Source: Burkholderia sp. HI2500 (GTDB taxonomy: Bacteria > Pseudomonadota > Gammaproteobacteria > Burkholderiales > Burkholderiaceae). Taken from it: a stretch of 64,000 bases of DNA. A program made the translations under genes and the position numbers. The notes below the pieces were generated by a model. The model had not been told where the DNA came from. It saw only the letters and a program-made list of their open reading frames with translations, and did not search any database. This document shows positions 10,054 through 19,230 of this stretch, one piece after another (position 1 is the stretch's first letter; each line of letters opens with the position of its first letter). The stretch lies in contig NZ_NKFL01000004.1 of NCBI RefSeq assembly GCF_002223055.1, forward strand, positions 1,674,001 through 1,738,000. The letters are read 5' to 3'.

Positions 10054-10113
10054 AAAAAGCGCCGTGCCCTCGCGGCCTGCCGATATCGACGACAGGCCTT
10101 CGCCACGGCGCTT
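10054..10113 (-). terminator. Intrinsic terminator between rodZ and ispG
   Basis: Reading leftward, AAGCGCCGTG pairs with CACGGCGCTT. An inner stem (GCCTG with CAGGC) is nested inside, and the outer arm runs directly into five T residues. It begins 4 bases past the rodZ stop codon. It should end or attenuate transcripts from rodZ before ispG, yet leaves fewer than 50 bases for a separate ispG promoter. Confidence 0.75.
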
Positions 10114-10117
10114 GACG

Positions 10118-11155
10118 TCAGGGCAACGTGAACCGCGCCACATTACCCCGCGCTGCCGAATATTTTGCCGGATCGACAGGTTTTCCGTCGAACGCGATCG
10201 CGTCGAGGCCCGCCTTGTTGCCGATCGTGACCTTGAACGGACCGTCGCCGGCGACCTGCTTCGCCTCGCCGCCGTGCACCAGCCCGGAGAACAGCTCCTT
10301 GCCGCTCTTGTCGCGCACGCTGAACCAGCTGTCCTGCTTGACCTTCAGTTCGATCATCGACTGGCCGGCCGCCACCGCGACGCTCGCCGGCTGGGCCGGC
10401 GCGGCGGTGCTTGCCGCCGACGTTGCCACGACGGGCTGCGATGCGGCTGCCGTCACGACCGGCGCCACGGGCGCAGGCGCCGGAGCAGGCGCCGGAGCAG
10501 CCGACGCAACTGCCGGCGCCGGGGCTGCAGACGCAGCAGCCGGGGCCGGAACCTCATTCGCGACTGCCGCAGACGCACCGCTCGAAACCGCCCCTTCGAC
10601 GGATGACGACGATGCCGCCGGCGCGCTCGCGGCCGACGCATGCTCCGCATCGCCGCTCTTGAAGCGCGCGAGCAGGCTCGACGAATCGCCGCCAGTGTGC
10701 CACATCAGTACGGCAACCACCGCGACGACGACGATCCCCGTGCCCCAGAGCCACGGGTGATGCCGCGACGACCCGCCCAGCGGAATCGACACGCGACCGC
10801 GCGGCAGATCCGTGCCCGACGACGCGGGCATCGACAGGTCGACTTCCGGCACCCCGCGCTCACGGCGCAACGCCTGCGCGAACGGTTCCGGATCGACGCC
10901 GAGCATCTTCGCGTAGCTGCGCACGACACCGAGCGCGAACGTCACGCCGGGCAAATGGCTGATGTCACCGGCCTCGAGCGCCCGCAGCTTCTGCGGTGCG
11001 ACCTTGAGTCGCGCCGACACGTCGTCGACGGTCCAACCCCGCGTCTCCCGAAGCTGCGCCAGTCGGCTGCCGACTGCCGCAAGCGATTCCAACCCTGCCG
11101 GTGCCGGCTTCGCGCCATTCGTCTCTGCGCCGTTAGACGGCTGCGGCTCACTCAT
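10118..11155 (-). CDS. rodZ: RodZ-like cell-shape protein
   Basis: Membrane protein linking MreB filaments to the cell-wall elongation machinery. It has a Cro-type helix-turn-helix domain (about residues 25-95, with TRGWTVDDVSARLKVAPQKLRALE), a basic juxtamembrane stretch, and one membrane helix (about 135-152). A periplasmic Ala/Pro-rich linker (about 175-255) leads to the C-terminal RodZ domain (SWFSVRDKSGKELFSGLVHGG). Length is 345. The linker DNA contains short tandem repeats (near 10470-10500), so length variation between strains is likely. A pilF/pilW-type lipoprotein gene often found between rlmN and rodZ is absent here. Confidence 0.9.
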   Translation of the reverse strand: MSEPQPSNGAETNGAKPAPAGLESLAAVGSRLAQLRETRGWTVDDVSARLKVAPQKLRALEAGDISHLPGVTFALGVVRSYAKMLGVDPEPFAQALRRERGVPEVDLSMPASSGTDLPRGRVSIPLGGSSRHHPWLWGTGIVVVAVVAVLMWHTGGDSSSLLARFKSGDAEHASAASAPAASSSSVEGAVSSGASAAVANEVPAPAAASAAPAPAVASAAPAPAPAPAPVAPVVTAAASQPVVATSAASTAAPAQPASVAVAAGQSMIELKVKQDSWFSVRDKSGKELFSGLVHGGEAKQVAGDGPFKVTIGNKAGLDAIAFDGKPVDPAKYSAARGNVARFTLP

Positions 11156-11319
11156 CCTTGTCCTCGCGTCGATTCTTCTTCACTGGCGGCCGCCGCCGGT
11201 TCCCGCCGGCCGGCACCCGCAACTGTCCATACCATGCGCGACGCCGAGGCGCCGCGACCGATCGCTATTCGCGTGTTGTACCGCTTAAAGGCCCTGGCAT
11301 CCCCGGCCAGGCATCCCTG

Positions 11320-12459
11320 TCAAATCGCCCGAACTTCGATGATTTTTCCTGCTGCGCCCGTCCGTTCCGCGAGGCGCGTGCGGTCCTTCACTGCGCCGGC
11401 CAGCTGGCCGCACGCGGCATCGATGTCGTCGCCGCGCGTCTTGCGCACGGTCGTGACGACACCCGCGTCGATGAGGACCTGTGCAAAGCGCTTGATCTGC
11501 TCCGGCTTCGAGCGGATGAGGCCCGATTCCGGAAACGGATTGAACGGGATCAGATTGAACTTGCACGGCACGTCGCGTGTGACGGCCAGCAGTTCGCGTG
11601 CATGCGCTTCGGTGTCGTTGACGCCGTCCAGCATGCAGTATTCGAAAGTGATGAAGTCGCGCGGCGCGACTTTCAGATAACGCTGGCAAGCCGCCATCAG
11701 CTCGCGCAGCGGATACTTCTTGTTGAGCGGCACCAGCTCGTCGCGCAGCGGATCGTTCGGCGCGTGCAGCGACACGGCCAGCGCGACCGGCAGCTCGGCG
11801 CCGAGGCGGTCCATCATCGGCACCACGCCGGACGTCGACAGCGTGACGCGGCGGCGCGACAGGCCGTACGCGTTGTCGTCGAGCATCAGCCGCATCGCCG
11901 GCACGACCGCGCTGTAATTCAGCAGCGGCTCGCCCATGCCCATCATCACCACGTTGGTGACGACCCGTTCGGCCTTGCCGTTCGGGCCGGGCGCGCGGCC
12001 CAGGGACGCTCGCAACGCAAATTCGGCCATCCGGAGCTGGCCGATGATTTCAGCTGTCGACAGATTGCGGGAAAAGCCCTGCTTGCCCGTCGAACAGAAG
12101 CGGCAGTTGACCGCACACCCGGCCTGCGACGACACGCACAGCGTGCCGCGCGTCTCTTCCGGGATGAACACGGTTTCGACCGCATTGCCGTTTCCGACGT
12201 CGATCAGCCACTTGCGCGTGCCGTCGGCGGAAACGTGATCGCTGGCGATCTCGGGCATGCCGATCGACGCGCGGCCCTTGAGTTTTTCTCTCAAGGACTT
12301 CGCGAGATCGGTCATGCCGTCGAAGTCGCCAGCGTTGTACTGGTGGATCCAGCGCTGCAACTGCTTGGCGCGGAACGGCTTCTCGCCGAGGCTGCCGCAG
12401 TACGCGACAAGACCCTCGGCATCGAAGTCGAGAAGATTGACGGAAGTTTCGCTCGTCAT
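11320..12459 (-). CDS. rlmN: RlmN, dual 23S rRNA/tRNA m2A methyltransferase
   Basis: Radical-SAM enzyme that methylates A2503 of 23S rRNA and A37 of some tRNAs. The radical-SAM cysteines lie in CAVNCRFC (Cys115, Cys119, Cys122). The N-terminal helical RNA-binding region ([12 protein letters not shown]) and the C-terminal methylated-Cys region ([20 protein letters not shown]) are present. Length of 379 matches the family. It lies 55 bases downstream of ndk, a conserved neighbour pair. Confidence 0.96.
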   Translation of the reverse strand: MTSETSVNLLDFDAEGLVAYCGSLGEKPFRAKQLQRWIHQYNAGDFDGMTDLAKSLREKLKGRASIGMPEIASDHVSADGTRKWLIDVGNGNAVETVFIPEETRGTLCVSSQAGCAVNCRFCSTGKQGFSRNLSTAEIIGQLRMAEFALRASLGRAPGPNGKAERVVTNVVMMGMGEPLLNYSAVVPAMRLMLDDNAYGLSRRRVTLSTSGVVPMMDRLGAELPVALAVSLHAPNDPLRDELVPLNKKYPLRELMAACQRYLKVAPRDFITFEYCMLDGVNDTEAHARELLAVTRDVPCKFNLIPFNPFPESGLIRSKPEQIKRFAQVLIDAGVVTTVRKTRGDDIDAACGQLAGAVKDRTRLAERTGAAGKIIEVRAI

Positions 12460-12514
12460 GATGTGCTGCCTTGCCGCGTGCGCTGAATCCTGCCTACTTG
12501 CTGCCAGCCAGGGC

Positions 12515-12940
12515 TTAGCGCGAGTAAACGTTCATTTCCGGGAAGAAGAACGCGATTTCGACCGCTGCCGTTTCAGCAGCGTCCGAGCCGTGCACGGCGT
12601 TCGCGTCGATGCTGTCGGCGAAGTCGGCGCGGATCGTGCCCTTTTCTGCCTTCTTCGGATCCGTTGCGCCCATCAGGTCGCGGTTCTTCAGGATCGCGCC
12701 TTCACCTTCCAGAACCTGGATCATCACCGGGCCCGAGATCATGAAATCGACGAGGTCCTTGAAGAACGGACGCGCTGCGTGAACCGCGTAGAACTTCTCT
12801 GCGTCAGCACGCGACAGGTGTGCCATGCGCGATGCGACGATCTTCAGGCCGGCGCCTTCGAAACGGCTGTAGATCTGGCCGATCACGTTCTTTGCCACCG
12901 CATCCGGCTTGATGATCGACAGGGTGCGCTCGATTGCCAT
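12515..12940 (-). CDS. ndk: Nucleoside diphosphate kinase
   Basis: Transfers the gamma phosphate of ATP to other NDPs through a phosphohistidine. The 141-residue protein carries the catalytic His117 in NAVHGSD, the KPDAV nucleotide motif near the N-terminus, and the RPFF and GP(V)M segments. A clear GGAG ribosome site precedes the ATG after a T-rich stretch. It is the first gene of the leftward ndk-rlmN unit. Confidence 0.97.
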
Positions 12941-12986
12941 AAAAACTCCAAAAAATTAAGAAGTTACAGGTTCAAATGAATCCGCT

Positions 12987-12992
12987 ATTGTA
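12987..12992 (-). promoter_or_regulatory. Candidate -10 box for ndk
   Basis: Minus-strand TACAAT lies 46 bases before the ndk start, in the 249-base gap shared with the divergent gene at 13190. The -35 region is poorly conserved. The remaining gap holds no recognisable element. Confidence 0.45.
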
Positions 12993-13189
12993 GCACGATC
13001 CCGTGTATCATTGCGATTGAACCCTTACACACGTGAAAGGTTCCGAATCCATATGTTTTGTGCCGCCTGGCCATTGAAACCTCCCGGCACGGAACGTATC
13101 TTAGCCATAGCTGCTCCGGTTTGCTGCGCCGCACACCGCGTGTGCCGAACCGGCCCCGGACGCCCACGCGTTCAATGTTAGGAGAAACC

Positions 13190-13888
13190 ATGAACGACTA
13201 TCCGTACAATTTCGGCCGCGGCGGTTCCGTCAGCACCGCCGAGGTTCGCAACCGCGTGCTGCGGAACACGTACTGGCTGCTCGCGCTGTCGATGGTGCCG
13301 ACCGTGCTGGGCGCCTGGGTCGGCGTCGCGACGGGCTTCTCGCTGTTCGCGGCCACGAGCCCGATGATGAGCCTGCTCGCGTTCTTCGCGATCGCGTTCG
13401 GCTTCATGTTCGCGATCGAGCGGACCAAAAACAGCGCAGCGGGCGTATTCGTGCTGCTCGGCTTCACGTTCTTCATGGGCCTGATGCTGTCGCGGTTGCT
13501 GAGCTTCATCCTCGGCTTCTCGAACGGCCCGTCGTTGATCATGCTCGCGTTCGGCGGCACCGGCATCATCTTCGCCGCGATGGCGACGATCGCCACCGTC
13601 AGCAAGCGTGACTTCTCGGGGCTCGGCAAGTGGCTGTTCATGGGCGTGATCGTGATCCTGCTCGCATCGGTCGCGAACATCTTCCTGCAACTCCCCGCGC
13701 TGATGCTCACCGTGTCGGTGCTCGCGATCGCGATCTTCTCCGCCTACATGCTGTTCGACGTCCAGCGCGTCGTGAACGGCGGCGAGACGAACTACATCTC
13801 GGCCACGCTCGCGATCTACCTCGACCTGTACAACGTGTTCACGAACCTGCTCGCACTGCTCGGCATCTTCGGCGGCAACCGCAACTGA
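13190..13888 (+). CDS. Bax inhibitor-1/YccA-family membrane protein
   Basis: 232-residue integral membrane protein of the BI-1 (UPF0005/YccA/YbhL) family. About seven hydrophobic segments follow a short hydrophilic N-terminus (MNDYPYNFGRGG). The family signature near the C-terminus (AYMLFDVQRVVNGGETNYISATLAIYLDLYNVF) is clear. Bacterial members are proposed to act as pH-sensitive calcium-leak channels or to modulate FtsH; the precise role here is unknown. The ATG at 13190 is chosen over longer starts because a TAGGAG ribosome site lies 6 bases upstream. It ends at a bidirectional terminator. Confidence 0.9.
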   Translation: MNDYPYNFGRGGSVSTAEVRNRVLRNTYWLLALSMVPTVLGAWVGVATGFSLFAATSPMMSLLAFFAIAFGFMFAIERTKNSAAGVFVLLGFTFFMGLMLSRLLSFILGFSNGPSLIMLAFGGTGIIFAAMATIATVSKRDFSGLGKWLFMGVIVILLASVANIFLQLPALMLTVSVLAIAIFSAYMLFDVQRVVNGGETNYISATLAIYLDLYNVFTNLLALLGIFGGNRN

Positions 13889-13905
13889 CGTTCGCTACAC
13901 GCCAT

Positions 13906-13935
13906 GAAAAAACCGGCCCGCGGGCCGGTTTTTTT
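13906..13935. terminator. Bidirectional intrinsic terminator
   Basis: A perfect inverted repeat (ACCGGCCCG with CGGGCCGGT) is flanked by six A on the left and seven T on the right, between convergent genes. It can stop transcription from the Bax-inhibitor gene (rightward) and from rlmD (leftward). Confidence 0.92.
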
Positions 13936-13951
13936 ACGTCCGCCGCCTGAC

Positions 13952-15349
13952 TCAGTCGCGCTCGAACAGCGCGATCGATTCGACGTGCGACGTATTCGGG
14001 AACATGTTCACGACACCGGCGCCCTTCAGGCGGTAGCCGGCCTCGTGCACGAGCAGGCCTGCGTCGCGCGCCAGCGTCGACGGGTTGCACGACACGTACA
14101 CGATGCGCTTCGGCAGCGGACCTTCGCCGCTCTGCGCGATCTCGGCCAGCGCCTTCGACACCGCGAGCGCGCCTTCGCGCGGCGGGTCGATCAGGAACTT
14201 GTCGAATGCGCCGAGCGCACGCATGTCGTCGCCCGTCACTTCGAACAGGTTCCGGCATGCGAACGTCGTGTGGCCGTCGACACCGTTCTCGCGCGCATTC
14301 GCCAGCGCGCGCGTCGTCAGCGTATCGCTGCCTTCGATGCCCATCACCTCGCGCGACAGCCGCGCGAGCGGCAGCGTGAAGTTGCCGATCCCGCAGAACA
14401 GGTCGAGCACGCGGTCGTCGCGCGACGGCGCGAGCAGGCGCAGCGCGCGGCCCACCAGCACGCGGTTGATCTGATGGTTGACCTGCGTGAAATCGGTCGG
14501 CTTGAACGGCATGCGGATGCCGAATTCCGGCAGCGTGTAGTCGAGCGACACGTCGAGCGGATAGAACGGCGTCACCGTGTCCGGCCCTTTCGGCTGCAGC
14601 CAGAACTGCACCTTGTGCTCGTCCGCGAACGCGCGCAGCAGCGCTTCGTCGTCCGCGTTGATCGGCTCCAGCACGCGCAGCACGAGCGCCGTGACTTCCG
14701 AACCGACCGCGAGCTCGATCTGCGGCATCCGATCGCGGATCGACAACCCCTCGACCAGCCGGCGCAGCGGCACGAGCATCGCCGACACGTGCGGCGGCAG
14801 CACTTCGCAGCTCGTCATGTCGGCGACGTAGCTGCTCTTCTTCTCGTGGAACCCGACCAGCACGCCGCCCTTCTTCGCGACGTTGCGCACGGTCAGGCGG
14901 GCGCGGTAGCGATAACCCCACGACGGGCCGTGAATCGGCGCGAACATCGTTTCCGCGCGCAGCTTCGCCAGGTGCCACAGATTGTCTTCGAGCACGCGCT
15001 GCTTGACCGCCACCTGCGCACGCATGTCGAGATGCTGCATCGAGCAGCCGCCGCAGGTGCCGAAGAACGCGCATTTCGGCTTCGTGCGCATCACGCTCGG
15101 GCGCAGAATGTCGACGACCGTCGCCTGCTCGTAGCTCGGCTTGCGGCGGAAGCTCGAATAGGTCACGCGCTCGCCCGGCAGCGCGCCCTCGACGAAGATG
15201 ACCTTGCCCGGTTCACCGTCCTCGGTGATCGTGCGGCCGACACCGCGCGCTTCCATGTCGAGCGATTCGATCTCGAGGACCGGGGCGATTCCGGGCGCGA
15301 CGGGCGCGTTTCTTGATTTGCGCGCAGAAGTGGGGGCGGCTTCGGACAC
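13952..15349 (-). CDS. rlmD: RlmD (RumA), 23S rRNA m5U1939 methyltransferase
   Basis: SAM-dependent methyltransferase with an N-terminal TRAM domain, a 4Fe-4S cluster and a Rossmann-like catalytic domain. The cluster cysteines sit in [18 protein letters not shown] binding is at [17 protein letters not shown], and the catalytic Cys lies in [12 protein letters not shown]. The GTG start at 15349 ([12 protein letters not shown], 465 residues) is preceded by AGGA at 7 bases. The frame stays open far upstream, but that extension has unlikely composition and no ribosome site. Confidence 0.93.
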   Translation of the reverse strand: MSEAAPTSARKSRNAPVAPGIAPVLEIESLDMEARGVGRTITEDGEPGKVIFVEGALPGERVTYSSFRRKPSYEQATVVDILRPSVMRTKPKCAFFGTCGGCSMQHLDMRAQVAVKQRVLEDNLWHLAKLRAETMFAPIHGPSWGYRYRARLTVRNVAKKGGVLVGFHEKKSSYVADMTSCEVLPPHVSAMLVPLRRLVEGLSIRDRMPQIELAVGSEVTALVLRVLEPINADDEALLRAFADEHKVQFWLQPKGPDTVTPFYPLDVSLDYTLPEFGIRMPFKPTDFTQVNHQINRVLVGRALRLLAPSRDDRVLDLFCGIGNFTLPLARLSREVMGIEGSDTLTTRALANARENGVDGHTTFACRNLFEVTGDDMRALGAFDKFLIDPPREGALAVSKALAEIAQSGEGPLPKRIVYVSCNPSTLARDAGLLVHEAGYRLKGAGVVNMFPNTSHVESIALFERD

Positions 15350-15569
15350 CAGCTTTTCCTGACAAACGTTGAAGAAGGCGAGATTGTAGACGACGCGGGC
15401 CCGCATCGCCCGCTTTGCATGCGCCAAGCGCCGATACTTAAGCATAGACGGCCCGGGATGGCGCCGGAACGGCCGGACAGGCGGGCCCGAGAGCGCCAGC
15501 GGCCACGTGGACCGCGGCGCCGACTCAGGTACGCCCTGGCTCGAGATCCGCCCGACAGGAGATTCGACC

Positions 15570-16424
15570 ATGCAACTGATCGACTGGAACATCCAATGGG
15601 GTCGGGACGCGGACGGCATCGTCGATCTGTCGCGTACCGTCGCGGCGATCCGCGCGCTCGGCGACTTCGACGTGCTGTGCCTGCAGGAAGTCACGCGCGG
15701 CTTTGGCGCACTGCCCGGGCGGCCCGGCGCCGACCAGTTCGCCGAACTCGCGGCGCTGCTGCCCGGATATACGATCGTCGACGCGATCGGTGCCGACTTG
15801 CCGCCCATTGAAACCGGCGCACCGCGCCGCCAGTTCGGCAACGCAATCGCGACCCGCCTGCCGGTCGGGCGCGTGCTCCGCCAGTTGCTGCCGTGGCCGG
15901 CCGACGCCGGCGCGCCGTCGATGCCGCGCGTCGCGCTCGACGTCGAGTTGCAGACGCCCTTCGGGCCACTGCGGGTGGTCACCACGCATCTGGAATATTA
16001 TTCGGCGCGCCAGCGGCTCGCCCAGGTCGACGCATTGCGCGACCGGCACCGCGAGGCCTGCGCGCATGCGGCACGACCGGCGCCCGCCGAAACCGCCGAG
16101 GGGCCGTTCAGCGCAACCGGCCAGCCATGCGATGCGATCGTCTGCGGCGACTTCAACAGCGCGTTCGGCAGTGACGCCTATTGCCGACTCCTGGAGCCGA
16201 TCCCGGACGCGCCGTGCTTCATCGACACATGGGTCGCGCGACACCCGGGCCGCATGCCACCGCCGACGGCGGGTGTCTACGACACGGTGCAATGGTCGGA
16301 GGGGCCGCTCGCGTGCGATTTCGTGTTCGTGACCGATACGCTGCTGCCGCGCGTTACGCGCTGTGAAATCGACGGCGACGTGCGCGCGTCCGATCACCAG
16401 CCGGTGCTGCTCGACCTGGCATGA
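15570..16424 (+). CDS. Endonuclease/exonuclease/phosphatase family hydrolase
   Basis: 284-residue member of the EEP superfamily (DNase I/exonuclease III fold). The catalytic set is visible: the N-terminal IDWNIQW, the metal-binding Glu in [27 protein letters not shown] (general base Asp and Asn) and the terminal [10 protein letters not shown]. There is no signal peptide, so it is likely cytoplasmic. The substrate (DNA, RNA cap, phospholipid or sugar phosphate) cannot be told from sequence. The ATG at 15570 has CAGGAG 8-9 bases upstream. It converges on the exonuclease gene of the rpoS operon with a 33-base gap. Confidence 0.85.
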   Translation: MQLIDWNIQWGRDADGIVDLSRTVAAIRALGDFDVLCLQEVTRGFGALPGRPGADQFAELAALLPGYTIVDAIGADLPPIETGAPRRQFGNAIATRLPVGRVLRQLLPWPADAGAPSMPRVALDVELQTPFGPLRVVTTHLEYYSARQRLAQVDALRDRHREACAHAARPAPAETAEGPFSATGQPCDAIVCGDFNSAFGSDAYCRLLEPIPDAPCFIDTWVARHPGRMPPPTAGVYDTVQWSEGPLACDFVFVTDTLLPRVTRCEIDGDVRASDHQPVLLDLA

Positions 16425-16457
16425 TCGCGCCGCCGGCCGCAGCGCACCTCGCCCGCG

Positions 16458-17234
16458 CTATGCGTCGAAACCGGCCAGGTATTCGGCCCAGTGCGACGCG
16501 GGCTCCTGTGCAAGCGAGTTCTTCACGAGCAGGATCTCGTCCGCATACTCGCTCGGCGTCAGGCCGCCGCGCATCAACTGGAACCGGCAGTACAGCAGGT
16601 AGGTATTGACGACGTCGGTTTCGCAATAGTTGCGGATTTCCTCGATCCGCCCGGCCTGGAACGCCGGCCACACCTGGCTGCCGTCCATGCCGAGCTTGCC
16701 CGGAAAGCCGCACATCTTCGCGAGCGCGTCGAGCGGCGCATTCGCGCGCGCCTGATACATCGCGAGCACATCCATCAGGTCGGTGTGCCGCGAGTGGTAG
16801 CGCGAGATGTAGTTGTTCCACTTGAAATCGCGATCGTCCTCGCCGAGATCCCAGTAGCGGCTCGCGGGGATGCCGTGCACGAGCGCGCGGTAATGGAGCA
16901 CCGGCAGATCGAAACCGCCGCCGTTCCACGACACGAGCTGCGGCGTGTATTTCTCGATCACGCGGTAGAACGACTGGATCAGCGTCGCTTCGTTGTCCTG
17001 CGGCGTGCCGAGCGAGCGCACACGAAAACCGTTGTTGTCGCGGAACACGCATGAAATCGCCGCGATGCGCTGCAGGTGGTGCGGCAGGAAATCGCCGCCG
17101 GTCTTCTCGCGGCGGGCCGCGAATGCATGCTCGGCCACCGCGGCATCGTCGAGTGTCGCGGGCAGGTCTTCCAGACGGCGAATGCCGTCGACATCGGGAA
17201 TCGTCTCGATGTCAAAAACAAGAATCGGAGTCAT
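16458..17234 (-). CDS. PolB-like DEDDy 3'-5' exonuclease
   Basis: 258-residue stand-alone 3'-5' exonuclease of the predicted PolB-exonuclease-like family. ExoI is FDIETIPD, ExoII is VSWNGGGFDLPVLHYR, and ExoIII is the Tyr and Asp of NYCETDVVNTYLLY, all near expected spacing. No polymerase domain follows. The start codon lies 3 bases after the rpoS stop codon, so it is almost certainly translated from the rpoS message, suggesting expression in stationary phase or stress. Its in vivo substrate is not known. Confidence 0.87.
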   Translation of the reverse strand: MTPILVFDIETIPDVDGIRRLEDLPATLDDAAVAEHAFAARREKTGGDFLPHHLQRIAAISCVFRDNNGFRVRSLGTPQDNEATLIQSFYRVIEKYTPQLVSWNGGGFDLPVLHYRALVHGIPASRYWDLGEDDRDFKWNNYISRYHSRHTDLMDVLAMYQARANAPLDALAKMCGFPGKLGMDGSQVWPAFQAGRIEEIRNYCETDVVNTYLLYCRFQLMRGGLTPSEYADEILLVKNSLAQEPASHWAEYLAGFDA

Positions 17235-17237
17235 CAG

Positions 17238-18326
17238 TTACAGAACGGCGTCCTTGCGCACGCCGTTGGAGGCGAAAAACCGCTTGAGGCGCACCAGCGC
17301 TTCCTGCTGGATCTGGCGCACGCGCTCACGCGTGAGCCCCATTTCGTCGGCCAGCTCCTCGAGCGTTGCCGGTTCGATGTGGTTCAGGCCGAAGCGGCGC
17401 TCGATCACATGCCGATGCTTGTCGGACAGCCGCGACAGCCACGCGCGCGTCAGCGTCTCGAGCTCGCGGTGCTGAACCTCCGCGTCGGGCGACTGGCTCT
17501 GGTCGTCGGGCAGCAGGTCGAGCAGGCTGCTCGCGGGATCGAGGTCGAGCGGCGCGTCGAGCGACGCCGTGTGCTCGTTGAGCGCAAGGATGTCGGTGAC
17601 TTCCTCGGCGGTCTTGCCGGTGAGATAGGCGATGTCGTCGATGCTGGCTTCGCGGCGCTCAGCCGCTTCACCCGTCGACATCGAGTTCTTTTCGAGGTGG
17701 CGCTTCGCGCGCAGCACCTGGTTCAGTTCGCGGATCACGTGCACCGGCAGGCGCACCGTGCGGGCCTGGTTCATGATCGCGCGCTCGATGCTCTGCCGGA
17801 TCCACCACGTCGCGTAGGTCGAGAAACGGAAGCCGCGCGTCGGGTCGAATTTCTCGATGGCATGCATCAGGCCGAGGTTGCCTTCCTCGATCAGGTCGAG
17901 CAGCGGCACGCCACGGTTCAGATACCCCTTCGCGATGCTGACGACGAGACGCAGGTTGCGCTCGATCATCACCTGCCGCGCCTCGAATTCGCCGGCCTTG
18001 GCCAGACGCGAATAGCGCTGCTCCTCCTCGACGGTGAGCAACGGCTTCACGCTGATGCGGTTCAGGTAATGCTGGATCGTGTCGGCCGTGAGCTCGGCCT
18101 GCAGCATCGTGCGGAAATCGTCGACATCGGGCGCCGCCTCGGCACGGCCTTCGCGCTCGTCGTCGCCACCGTCCGCGTCGGCGTCGCGTGCCTCGAGGTC
18201 ACGCTCGTTGTCCGCGACGTCGTCTTCGTCGTCCGTCGAAGCACCAGCTCGCCCCACCGATGCTTGCGTGGCTCGACTGATTTTCTCAGACTCGGCTTGC
18301 GGCTCGTGGCGCTTCGATTTCGGCAT
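17238..18326 (-). CDS. rpoS: RpoS, stationary-phase sigma factor
   Basis: Sigma-70 family general-stress sigma factor. The order is region 1.2 (DTIQHYLNRISVKPLLTVEEEQRY), region 2 with core and -10 contacts (GNLGLMHAIEKFDPTRGFRFSTYATWWIRQSIERAI), region 3, and the region 4 helix-turn-helix (TLEELADEMGLTRERVRQIQQEALVRLKRF). The 362-residue length includes an acidic, low-complexity N-terminal extension (DDEDDVADNERDLEARDADADGG, split by basic residues) seen in Burkholderia RpoS. It lies 11 bases after nlpD, as in most proteobacteria. A promoter inside nlpD is common in other genera but I could not identify one. Confidence 0.95.
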   Translation of the reverse strand: MPKSKRHEPQAESEKISRATQASVGRAGASTDDEDDVADNERDLEARDADADGGDDEREGRAEAAPDVDDFRTMLQAELTADTIQHYLNRISVKPLLTVEEEQRYSRLAKAGEFEARQVMIERNLRLVVSIAKGYLNRGVPLLDLIEEGNLGLMHAIEKFDPTRGFRFSTYATWWIRQSIERAIMNQARTVRLPVHVIRELNQVLRAKRHLEKNSMSTGEAAERREASIDDIAYLTGKTAEEVTDILALNEHTASLDAPLDLDPASSLLDLLPDDQSQSPDAEVQHRELETLTRAWLSRLSDKHRHVIERRFGLNHIEPATLEELADEMGLTRERVRQIQQEALVRLKRFFASNGVRKDAVL

Positions 18327-18337
18327 GGTCGTCTCGG

Positions 18338-19225
18338 TTATTGAGGCGGCAAATACTTCAGCGGATCGACAGGTTTACCCTGCCGGCGAACCTCGAAATG
18401 CAGCATCACGCGGTCGGAATCGCTGTTCCCCATCTCGGCGATCTTCTGCCCCTTCGTTACCGCGTCCCCCTCTTTTACCATCAAAGCGCGATTGTGTGCA
18501 TACGCCGTGAGGTAAGTTGCATCGTGCTTGATGATAATGAGGTTGCCGTAGCCACGCAGGCCATTGCCCGAGTAGACGACGCGACCGTCGGCCGCCGCCT
18601 TCACGGTCTCGCCGGCCGACCCGCCGATATTGACGCCCTTGTTCTTCGCGTCGTCGAAACCGTTCAGCACGGGACCGCGCGCGGGCCATGCGAACGTCAC
18701 GGGGCCGCTCGGCGCGGCAGCCGTATCGCTCGATGCGGCTGCTGCGGCCGGCGGCGTCGCGACCGACGACGACGTGCCGGCGGCCGGCGTTGCCGGGCCG
18801 CTGCTGAGCGGCGCGGTCGCAACGGCGGCGCCCGCGATCGGTGCGGCGACCTGCGTGCCCGCAACGGCGGCACCGGCCTGCGGCGAAACGCGCAGCAGCT
18901 GGTCGACTTCAATCTGATTCGGGTTCGCCAGGTTGTTCCACGCGGCGATGTCGCGATAGTTCTGCCCGTTTTCGAGTGCGATCCGGTACAGCGTGTCGCC
19001 CGGCTTCACCCGGTAGTAACCCGGCGGCGCCGGCGGAAGCGGCGCCGCGGGCTGCGCGGTGCCGGTCGTGCCGAGCGAACCGGAGCGATCGACGACGGGC
19101 GCGTTGTCGAGCCGCGTCGCACAGGCGGCCAGAAGCGTGGAGAACGCAGCTACGCAGATCGCCCGCTGGGCGAGCGTGAGCGGTTCCCTGGAACGGTTGT
19201 TTTGCATCGCGCGCAACATACTCAT
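18338..19225 (-). CDS. nlpD: NlpD-like LysM/M23 lipoprotein, amidase activator
   Basis: Outer-membrane lipoprotein that activates cell-separation amidases. It has a lipoprotein signal with lipobox LAAC, a LysM peptidoglycan-binding repeat (YYRVKPGDTLYRIALENGQNY), an Ala-rich linker, and a degenerate M23 peptidase domain (GYGNLIIIKHDATYLTAYAHN). Loss of the zinc-binding residues in this domain is usual for activators. The ATG at 19225 is used. A TTG at 19234, overlapping the pcm stop as TTGA and with GGAG close by, is an alternative. It is in the operon surE-pcm-nlpD-rpoS. Confidence 0.92.
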   Translation of the reverse strand: MSMLRAMQNNRSREPLTLAQRAICVAAFSTLLAACATRLDNAPVVDRSGSLGTTGTAQPAAPLPPAPPGYYRVKPGDTLYRIALENGQNYRDIAAWNNLANPNQIEVDQLLRVSPQAGAAVAGTQVAAPIAGAAVATAPLSSGPATPAAGTSSSVATPPAAAAASSDTAAAPSGPVTFAWPARGPVLNGFDDAKNKGVNIGGSAGETVKAAADGRVVYSGNGLRGYGNLIIIKHDATYLTAYAHNRALMVKEGDAVTKGQKIAEMGNSDSDRVMLHFEVRRQGKPVDPLKYLPPQ

Positions 19226-19230
19226 CGGTT

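Noticed and set aside
15350..15985. N-terminal extension of rlmD to about 677 residues
   Set aside because: The frame is open but overlaps the divergent endonuclease/exonuclease/phosphatase gene. A GTG with a good ribosome site at 15349 starts the conserved part.
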